Translations under genes and position numbers: made by a program
Assembly (NCBI GenBank): GCA_009760855.2
Contig: WPIO01000039.1
Span: 187,501 to 251,500 of the forward strand
From: Cristatella mucedo
Lineage: Eukaryota > Bryozoa > Phylactolaemata > Cristatellidae
Length of the DNA stretch: 64,000 bases
Direction: 5' to 3'
In this document: positions 56,481 to 64,000 of the stretch, in pieces
How the letters are laid out: every line of letters begins with the position of its first letter
How positions within the stretch are numbered: position 1 is the stretch's first letter
Notes under the pieces: model-generated
Database searches by the model: none
Told to the model about the DNA's origin: nothing
What the model saw: the letters and a program-made list of their open reading frames with translations, nothing else

Positions 56481-56652
56481 TCCTCTGCCTTTCTCTCTGT
56501 CTCTCTCTGTCTCTCTCTGTCTCTCTCTGTCTCTCTCTCCCCTCTCTCTCTCTCTCTCTCTCTTTCTCTCACTGTCTCTCTCTCTCTCCCTCTCTCTGTC
56601 TTCCTCTCTCTGTTTCTGTCTGTCTGTCTGTCTCTCTCTCTCCATCTCTCTC
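56481..56652. repeat. CT/CTGT microsatellite
   Basis: tctctctg units then CT runs then ctgt units, directly after SINE copy (j) and in place of its tail. Confidence 0.95.
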
Positions 56653-56779
56653 TTTTCACCCCTCGTGCTCCGGAGCAGCCTAAACGACTGTCTAACTTGT
56701 AACACTGCATACGCCTGCGTCGCCGCTTACTCGCCAAAGTCCAATACAGTCGTTGTCGTAATCCACAATAAATAAGTAG

Positions 56780-57535
56780 ATCTTCATCATTCTTCGTCGC
56801 GTCGTAGCGCCGCTACTCGCATGCACGGCCCCACGCAAAGGATTTCAAAAATGAAGCATACTTCGTGCTGCGTAGGCACTTAGGGTGCTTCCTGTCACGC
56901 ACATGAATATTGTCAGCGAGCAGCTCGTGACTAGTCGAGCCGGGTTTCGTCTATTGTGCGACTACGCTCCGAGGCAATCGACGAAGAGGTCGCGCCATAA
57001 AAAAGAGAACCACAACTAAAACAATATTCTACATGAAGAGGTGCGTGAAGCTATGCTGTCGCGCCAGTGCGGCCAGTCATTTCTCTCTCTTCGTATTACA
57101 TTCGCCCTCCATTTTCGTAGCTACCCGGTTTAGACGGCATATGATGACTACCGAAATTTTGAGGTTCTAAACGTATGCGTGATTGCCACAGTCGATATAT
57201 TATTCGCGGCACCCGGATTACTATGGCTCGGAACCGGTTAGGTGATAATCTCTGGCTAGGCGATAATAAAGCCGAAGGCATGCGATATTCAGGGAACTGC
57301 GCTCAGGAAATAGTGGCTGGAGTTGCGTCGCCCGAGGCTCTGCCAGAAGCTCAGCGGTCGAGCTCTGGTCGAGCTGCTGCTGAGAGTTGTTCTATACTGC
57401 TGCGGGTGCTCTGTAACCTGGAACCTTCTGTTACCCTCTCTACGCCTGTAACCCTCTGTGCTGTCGCCCAGGCTTTGAGTTTGCAAGGAAAAACTGCTCT
57501 GCGTAACTCTCACTTAGTCCTAGTGGTTTTGTGGA
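56780..57535. other. No feature recognised
   Basis: A + strand frame of 145 codons (57175-57612) has no motif and runs into LINE sequence. Confidence 0.35.
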
Positions 57536-57539
57536 GTCA

Positions 57540-57828
57540 CAGACCGAAATGTAATACAGTACACACTACTGATCACCAGACCCTTCTAAAGCGTCTATTA
57601 TCTCAGCTTTGAATCAGTGGCGTTGAATTGCAACGGCTTAGGTCCTATCTTAGCGCGAGATTTCCGAGCGTAAATGTGAATGGGCAGCAGTCATCGAGGA
57701 GCCTTCAAAGTATGGGGTAACCCAAGGTTAACTTCTTTTCCACAACTCATACTCTCCATCAGGCCAATCCAGTTGGCAAGCACAAGCTATGCTTTCGTTT
57801 TTATGCACGCGACAAATGACTTCTAATG
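57540..57828 (+). mobile_element. Decayed L2/CR1-like LINE, left fragment
   Basis: Words actgatcaccagacccttct, gtgttgaattgcaacgg-like, gggcagcagtcatcgaggag, aagtatggggtaacccaagg, and tttcgtttttatgcacgcga follow the reverse-transcriptase order from ATIDHK to the YADD region. Confidence 0.65.
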
Positions 57829-57830
57829 AG

Positions 57831-58234
57831 GCGTTGACACAGGCCGATAACCCGTTGGTGAACGGATGGTGGATTCACCATCGGGGTCGGCCAAGGCACA
57901 GCTGGAGTCGAGGAGAGGGGACCAGAGTGGGAGAGGGGCGAGTGAAGTCGTGCTCCCTCTGCTCTGTGAGTAGTAGAATACATTGTTGGTGTTGGTTCTG
58001 TACGGGCGTTCTTCGTGCAAGGCGAATCAAAGCACAGCGTTGACACAGGCCGATAACCCGCTGGTGAACAGATGGTGGATTCACCTTCGGGGTCGGCCAA
58101 GGGACAGCCAGGGTCGAGGAGAGTCGAGCGAGAGTAGGGGCCAAGAGGAGCCGTTCGCTCTGGGGCACCGTGCGTTGGTAATAAACTGTCGGTGTTGGGT
58201 ATCGGCTGGCTCTCCGCTGTGCGAACAAAGCACA
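57831..58234 (+). repeat. Tandem 206-bp LTR-like repeat, two copies
   Basis: Units begin gcgttgacacaggccgataa at 57831 and 58037. Inside each, tgacacagg to caaagcaca has the TG...CA ends of an LTR, and the second has AATAAA near its end. The two are separated by 4-5 bases only. They lie between two LINE fragments. Whether these are LTRs or a satellite pair is open. Confidence 0.8.
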
Positions 58235-58239
58235 ACCTC

Positions 58240-58450
58240 TTGTCTGGACTGCTGTAACTCAGTTTCTGTAGGGCTTCCTTCTGTACAATAAGCTCGCAGT
58301 TGGTGCACAGCTCTGCAACTCAATTTCCTGCTGTGGAAGTCACAGCTGCCATCTGCACCGACCATCAAGCAGCGTATCGACTTCAAGGTATTATCTTTAA
58401 CTTTTGGGTGCCTTCATTCTCGTACTTCAGCATACCATTCTGCGTTCTGC
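58240..58450 (+). mobile_element. Decayed L2/CR1-like LINE, right fragment
   Basis: ctggactgctgtaactcagt, ttggtgcacagctctgcaac, catcaagcagcgtatcgact and tcaaggtattatc match the LDFCNS...QNSAA...VKQRIDFKVL part. Confidence 0.7.
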
Positions 58451-58770
58451 TACTGTCCGTGCATTGGTGCTGTACCTATTGGTGCTAGCCATGCTCCAAA
58501 TCTTCTTGGGCTTCGCCGATAAATGCATGTCACGCGCCTGCAAGGACTAGAATCGTTCAGTTTGCTGACGTTTCGCCGACGGAACCACGTTTACAACACA
58601 ATCGCGGCCATTTCACGTGTCACTCGATTGTTTCATGCGTTATCCGAAGTTCTACTGGGCATAGCTCTCATTTAAGAGAATCATTGGACGTAGTCATACC
58701 GGCTCTGCGCCACATTGTATTGCTGGATAGACGCTTTAAAGATACGAACGTGTCTTCAGCTTCACTGAGA

Positions 58771-60115
58771 CGAAAGCCATCAGCCTCGATCAAGCCTCGA
58801 TCAGCCTCGATCAAGCCATCAGCCTCGATCAGCCCCGATCAAGCCATCAGCCTCGATCAGCCCCGATCAAGCCATCAGCCCCGATCAAGCCCCGATCAAG
58901 CCATCAGCCTCGATCAAGCCATCAGCCTCGATCAAGCCCCGATCAAGCCATCAGCCTCGATCAAGCCCCGATCAAGCCATCAGCCTCGATCAAGCCCCGA
59001 TCAAGCCATCAGCCCCGATCAAGCCCCGATCAAGCCATCAGCCTCGATCAAGCCCCGATCAAGCCATCAGCCTCGATCAAGCCCCGATCAAGCCATCAGC
59101 CTCGATCAAGCCCCGATCAAGCCATCAGCCCCGATCAAGCCCCGATCAAGCCATCAGCCTCGATCAAGCCCCGATCAAGCCATCAGCCTCGATCAAGCCA
59201 TCAGCCTCGATCAAGCCCCGATCAAGCCATCAGCCTCGATCAAGCCCCGATCAAGCCATCAGCCTCGATCAAGCCCCGATCAAGCCATCAGCCTCGATCA
59301 AGCCCCGATCAAGCCATCAGCCTCGATCAAGCCTCGATCAAGCCATCAGCCCCGATCAAGCCCCGATCAAGCCATCAGCCTCGATCAAGCCCCGATCAAG
59401 CCATCAGCCTCGATCAAGCCATCAGCCTCGATCAAGCCCCGATCAAGCCATCAGCCTCGATCAAGCCCCGATCAAGCCATCAGCCTCGATCAAGCCCCGA
59501 TCAAGCCATCAGCCTCGATCAAGCCCCGATCAAGCCATCAGCCTCGATCAAGCCCCGATCAAGCCATCAGCCTCGATCAAGCCCCGATCAAGCCATCAGC
59601 CTCGATCAAGCCCCGATCAAGCCATCAGCCTCGATCAAGCCCCGATCAAGCCATCAGCCCCGATCAAGCCATCAGCCTCGATCAAGCCCCGATCAAGCCA
59701 TCAGCCTCGATCAAGCCCCGATCAAGCCATCAGCCCCGATCAAGCCATCAGCCTCGATCAAGCCCCGATCAGCCATCAGCCTCGATCAAGCCCCGATCAA
59801 GCCATCAGCCTCGATCAAGCCCCGATCAAGCCATCAGCCTCGATCAAGCCCCGATCAAGCCATCAGCCTCGATCAAGCCCCGATCAAGCCATCAGCCTCG
59901 ATCAAGCCTCGATCAGCCTCGATCAAGCCATCAGCCTCGATCAGCCCCGATCAAGCCATCAGCCTCGATCAAGCCCCGATCAAGCCATCAGCCCCGATCA
60001 AGCCATCAGCCTCGATCAAGCCCCGATCAAGCCATCAGCCTCGATCAAGCCCCGATCAAGCCATCAGCCTCGATCAAGCCCCGATCAAGCCATCAGCCTC
60101 GATCAAGCCCCGATC
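58771..60115. repeat. 29-bp minisatellite, about 45 units
   Basis: Main unit gatcaagccatcagcctcga plus tcaagcccc. Shorter units that lack one gatcaagcc step, and others with gatcagcc, break the period. All + strand frames are open because 29 is not a multiple of 3, giving a 484-codon frame of no gene value. There are no unique spacers, so it is not a CRISPR array. Confidence 0.97.
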
Positions 60116-60303
60116 GGCTTCTTTACGACTGCTGCTAAAGTTCATTAGCCGTTCCTGCATTGTGACCATCAGAAGCCGCGGGTATGGTAGTCTCAGACAT
60201 CTGCTTTATGATAATTCCAGAACTGATCAGATTCAGACCAGACCATGTCGACGGTGCCTTTGTCGTCGAGCATGCGCTTATGGAATCTATTGTTGCGTAT
60301 GCT

Positions 60304-60343
60304 GGTTTTGCCCAGTGGTTAAGGTGCTCGATCGACTGAGGTC
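60304..60343 (+). mobile_element. SINE head fragment (k)
   Basis: gttttgcccagtggttaagg with a tRNA A box, then tgctcgatcgactgaggt, cut off by the LINE 3' end at 60344. Confidence 0.6.
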
Positions 60344-60572
60344 AATAATAATAATATTGCACTTGATAAAGCGCCCTCAGGGAACTTAATCTCTTTCTAG
60401 GCGCTTTACATTTGCTGCAAAGTGATATGCAATTGAATGGTAAGTAAAATCATGCTTGAAAAACAAACAAAATGAATAATATGGTTAGGGGTGACATGCA
60501 CAGGGTCAGCATGCAAATGTGGTTAGTGGCAGCATGCACAGTGTCAGCACGCATAAGCACATCAAGGACGAA

Positions 60573-62010
60573 TCACAGGGATCCACTAAATGCTGTCCTA
60601 AATAGGTGTGTTTTTAAGTTTCTTTTAAATGTGGTCAGGTCATGGGATGTTCTGACGCAGGTCGGGAGGGAGTTCCAGGCTTTGGGAGCATACGAGCTGA
60701 ATGCACGGTCTCCAAAGGATTTAAGGTTTGTACGAGGTATTTCCAGACTGTTGGATTCCGAAAAGCGGGTGGTACGATGCTTGGCCTGATGGGGTAGTAT
60801 AACTGAAAGATAGGCTGGAGCCATAGAATGAAGAGACCTAAAAGTGAGCGACAAAACCTTGAAGTCAATACGTTGCTTGACTGGTAGCCAGTGCAGGTCG
60901 GCGAGAAGTGGAGTAATGTGGCAACTGTGACGCTCACGACAGACAAGCCTAGCTGCAGAGCTTTGCAGCAGCTGCAATCGCCTAATCGCACATGCTGGTA
61001 GGCCAGTAAGCAGTGAGTTGCAGAAGTCGAGACTGGATTTCACGAATGCATCGACCAACTTGGACGTGGTATCCTTATCTAAACAAGCCTGAATTTTAGC
61101 AATGTTATGAAGCTGAAAAAAGGCAGATTTGACTGTGGAGCTGATGTGGTCGTCTAACGAGAGGTCGCTTTGGAATATGACACCTAGATTTCGAGCTGAT
61201 TCAACTGGAGATATGCTGGCAGAGCCAATTTTGAAAGTCAGCCTTTCCAATTTCTGAATCACACTGGGTTTGCCCATAACTAGTAAGTTAGTTTTATCAT
61301 CGTTTAGTTTTAGAAAAATTGCTGCCATCCATGTGCGGATGTCATCAATGCATGCAGCAAGTGAGTTGAGAGAATTTGAGGTGCTCGAAGGCTGGGAGGG
61401 ATCAAAGCAAAGGTACAACTGAGTGTCATCAGCATAGAAGTGAAAGCCTAGATTGTGCTTGGCAATCACATCAGCAAGAGGGAGAGTATAAACCGTGAAA
61501 AGAACCGGACCTAGCACGGAGCCCTGAGGTACTCCATATTTTAGAGGTACTTCAGATGATCTTTGTCCATTCACGTCAATACTCTGGAGTCTCCCACTGA
61601 GATAGGACCTGAACCACTGCAGAACAGTGCCAGTGATGCCCAGGCGAGATGAGAGGCGCTCTAGAAGTACTTTGTGATCGATGGTATCAAAAGCTGCCGA
61701 AAGATCGAGCAAAACAAGAAGAGACACTCTACCCATGTCTGCATTCCTACGTAGGTCGTTGTATACCAGAAGCGATGCTGACTCTGTGGAGTGATTAGCT
61801 CTAAAGCCAGACTGGAACTTACTAGCAAGGTGTGAGGTTTCGTAATACGAGTTCAGCTGGTCTGCCACGACCCGTTCCAGTGTCTTTGATAGGAATGGTA
61901 GAAGGGAGACTGGGCGGTAGTTGCTTAAGTTCTCTTGGTCTAGTGTAGCTTTCTTGAGAAGTGGCCTGACTACAGCTTTTTTGAAAGGTGCTGGGACCTG
62001 ACCTGAGGCT
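60573..62010 (-). pseudogene. LINE reverse transcriptase region
   Basis: The frame from 61868 down to 60573 (431 codons from its first ATG) carries DLSAAFDTIDHKVLLERLSS, YGVPQGSVLGPVLFTVYTLP, FHFYADDTQLYLCFDPS and the C-terminal KSFGDRAFSSYAPKAWNSLP. All catalytic aspartates (FDT, YADD) are present. One in-frame TAA near 62010-62012 separates it from the linker upstream; the related copy at 45478 has a leucine codon there. Confidence 0.92.
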
Positions 62011-62441
62011 TATGACATATTAAAGATGTTGGTTATGCATGGCAGCAGCAGATCAATGCAACGTAGGAGCAGGACAGTGGGAATAGGGTCCAGTGGACTT
62101 GCTGTCTTCTTTGATTGAGATACAAACTTTAGGACTAGATCACTAGTGACCTGCTTAAATGCAGACATTGAGGCGCAGTCAGGAACCGAGGAACAGCATT
62201 CTAGTGGGAAGGTTGTCATCGCAGGGATGGATTCCCTGATCTTGTCTATCTTCTGCACAAAGAATCGAGAGAAGCGATCGGCTAGATCATCACAAGGATC
62301 ATCAGGTAAGGAGCTAACCTGGGAACGGTTGAGGAGATGGTTTATTGTCGACATCAGCATTTTTGGATTGTGCATCTGTGATTCAACAATGTTTCTATAG
62401 AAGCTAGACTTGGCCTTTGCTAGGATCGATTGGTACGACAT
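62010..62441 (-). pseudogene. LINE linker region
   Basis: Encodes SKTASP-like linker: LNRSQVSSLPDDPCDDLADR, FSRFFVQKIDKIRESI and TASPLDPIPTVLLLRCIDLL, the region between endonuclease and reverse transcriptase. It ends at the TAA noted for the next part. Same frame as the reverse transcriptase. Confidence 0.88.
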
Positions 62442-62524
62442 ACAGTAGTCTTCATATGCCTGTCGATGGAAAGTCAGTCCAGATCTTTGGTATGTTTTTT
62501 CAAGCTTTCGTTTAGTAGACTTGG

Positions 62525-63439
62525 CTAGTTTAATGTCTGTGGTAAACCATAGGCCGTTTGGGTGGGGCGCACAGTGCGCTTTGTCAGAGGTGCAAACTCG
62601 TCGAGCGTGTCAGCTAGTGTCGTGTTGTAGCAATCTACCAGTGATGACAGATCGGAGGGAGGACTGAGCAGCAAAGGTGAAGCAGATATTCTCGCACGGA
62701 CAGCATCGATGTCAAGGGTCTTGAGGTCTCGCGATTCACAGGTTATTTTAGAGGAGGATGTGGGCACACACTGTAGATTGAATGAGATCTGCATGTGGTC
62801 AGATAAGCAGGATTTGGTGATAATTGGTGATGACAAAGTGCAGTTATATGAGAAAATTTGGTCAAGTGTGTGACCCTTGATGTGGGTAGGGCCATGCACA
62901 TGAGCCACAAGAGATAATGAGTTAGTCAATGCACGAAATTCGGTGCTGAAAGCGTCAGATAAGTTATCAAAGTGAACGTTGAAATCACCCATAACGAGGA
63001 AGGATCGATTTCTTGCACACAGAATCGAAATGAGATCGGAGAAATCTGAGATAAAGGAGGATTTGGTACCTGGTGGTCGATAGACTACTGCCACTATCGG
63101 TAGCTTGTTTTCGGGTGAGACCAGGACAATTGATTCAAAAGACTGCTTCGAGGGTACCGCAAATGGCTTGAAGTTGAATTTCGAGCGCACGATAATAGCA
63201 ACTCCACCTCCAGTTTTGATTGATCTAGGGGTGTGAAAGAACGAGAAACCAGATGGAGTAGCGTCTTTAATTGTCGGGCAGTTTATCGATTTCAGCCAAG
63301 TTTCAGTTAGGGCGAGCAGGTCGATACCATTTTCAGAAATAAGGTCGTTTATTACTAGAGGTTTATTGCACATTGAGCGAGGATTGCAAAGGCAAGCGTT
63401 AAGTCTGGCCGATTGGGTTACAACAGGCCTGATGACCAC
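62525..63439 (-). pseudogene. LINE AP-type endonuclease region
   Basis: 304-codon frame with the apurinic-endonuclease steps LLALTETWLKS, GVAIIVRSKF, VAVVYRPPGTKSS, LVMGDFNVHFD and SCLSDHMQISF. It would nick target DNA to prime reverse transcription. The frame differs from the downstream parts: a single-base change near 62555-62580 shifts it, and it stops at 62525. Confidence 0.92.
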
Positions 63440-63453
63440 TAAGTTAGAGAGAT

Positions 63454-63789
63454 TTACAGTGATGCATGCGGGGAGCCTGCTGAGCGGTTCGAGACAATGC
63501 TAGGAATACCAAACGAGCGGCGTCTGAGCTGGCGGTTCCGGCCACCGTGGCGGCTACGGGGTGCTTTCCTTTTGTTAATGCATAATTCATGAATCTTAGC
63601 AACAACATTAATATCTAGGAACGCATTTGATATACGATGATGAAGCGATAGCAGCTGCTGACGATCATAACTAACAAGTAGGTTACTAGCCGCCGGCGTA
63701 GCTAAGGCAGCCGCCGTCAAGGTGAATTTGATGACCGAAGTCGTCGGCTCGAGCCCGTGAAATATGCGAAGGGCCTGAATAGAAATCAA
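63454..63789 (-). pseudogene. LINE N-terminal basic region
   Basis: Encodes LLSLHHRISNAFLDINVVAK and the basic run HGGRNRQLRRRSFGIPSIVS. It lies 5' of the endonuclease in the same element. Nucleic-acid binding is inferred from its charge. Confidence 0.6.
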
Positions 63790-63815
63790 GTTCTCCTAGG
63801 GCGCTATACAAATGA
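63765..63815 (+). mobile_element. LINE tail fragment in + orientation
   Basis: gcgaagggcctgaatagaaa, tcaagttctcctagggcgct atacaaatga is a diverged copy of the LINE tail hairpin, opposite in direction to the element at 60344. Confidence 0.55.
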
Positions 63816-63895
63816 TATGGTTGGGACGAGCGCCGTCAATGGGGTTCCTGACAAATCCACCCTGACTACCGCACCGGCCGGATGCCGAAGATCGC

Positions 63896-64000
63896 TAATA
63901 ATAATAATAATAATAATATTGCACTTGATAAAGCGCCCTCAGAGAACTTAATCTCTTTCTAGGCGCTTTACATTTGCTGCAAAGTGATACGCAATAGAAT
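63896..64000 (-). mobile_element. L2/CR1-like LINE, 3' end of another copy (runs out of window)
   Basis: (AAT)n then attgcacttgataaagcgcc and ctttctaggcgctttacatt, nearly identical to 60350-60440. The rest lies beyond the window. Confidence 0.92.

Larger units (their letters stand above)
60344..63790 (-). mobile_element. L2/CR1-like LINE, near full length
   Basis: Starts on the left with the 3' (AAT)n end and the tail hairpin (gcgccctcagg...ctttctaggcgc), followed in reverse by reverse transcriptase, linker and endonuclease coding parts. A basic stretch (RKAPRSRHGGRNRQLRRR, 63454-63789) precedes the endonuclease, as in related polyproteins. The element is about 3.4 kb. The 5' end is not sharply defined. 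A further copy begins at 63896 in the same orientation. Confidence 0.93.

Noticed and set aside
58771-60115. CRISPR-like array (29-bp repeats)
   Set aside because: There are no unique spacers between units and the host is a eukaryote.
58684-60138. 484-codon open frame on the + strand
   Set aside because: It is the 29-bp minisatellite read through; every frame is open because the unit length is not a multiple of 3.

Overview
This is a eukaryotic, almost certainly invertebrate metazoan, genomic window. Genes are split into short exons with GT-AG introns. Most of the DNA is intronic or intergenic and packed with microsatellites, minisatellites, L2/CR1-like non-LTR retrotransposons, a tRNA-derived SINE family and decayed DNA transposons. 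I see no operons, rRNA, intact tRNA genes or CRISPR. The phylum cannot be fixed from the sequence.

The dominant gene lies on the + strand from 3041 to about 36470: a kinesin-3 protein of the KIF28/KLP-6 type. I could join 27 exons, all with compatible splice phases, into 1094 codons plus stop. The start codon and first motor strand lie upstream of the window. In order the protein has a motor domain with P-loop, switch I and switch II (exons 1-8), a neck and stalk coiled coil (8-11), an FHA domain (11-13), the conserved KIF28-type C-terminal region (14-19), a series of short alanine-rich coiled-coil exons that all begin and end in phase 0 (20-26), and a last exon with a Q-P-G repeat ending in CIIV, which fits a CaaX prenylation box. 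A second possible last exon at 32560 would give a C-terminus without the box.

Two weaker gene candidates follow. On the + strand, 41350-41392 encodes a signal peptide that joins in phase to 47527-47627 and perhaps ends at 52571-52666. On the - strand, 43940-44030 encodes a signal-peptide-like first exon with a TATA box just upstream and a GTGAGT donor.

The mobile landscape is layered. L2/CR1-like copies occur throughout. The best is at 60344-63790 (- strand), with endonuclease and reverse transcriptase broken by one frameshift and one stop. Several copies have later insertions: a 176-bp hAT element strongly resembling the horizontally spread SPIN family (19820-19995), a pogo-like remnant (50790-51268), and a tandem 206-bp LTR-like repeat (57831-58234). 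A hAT element at 53084-53850, with 8-bp target duplications, holds two SINEs in opposite orientations. About ten SINE copies share one tRNA-like head and body.

Large tandem arrays include a 29-bp minisatellite (58771-60115), a 10-bp array (43240-43880), a 28-bp array (11394-11727) and a 13-bp array (42036-42150). A near-perfect 140-bp inverted repeat sits at 821-1228.
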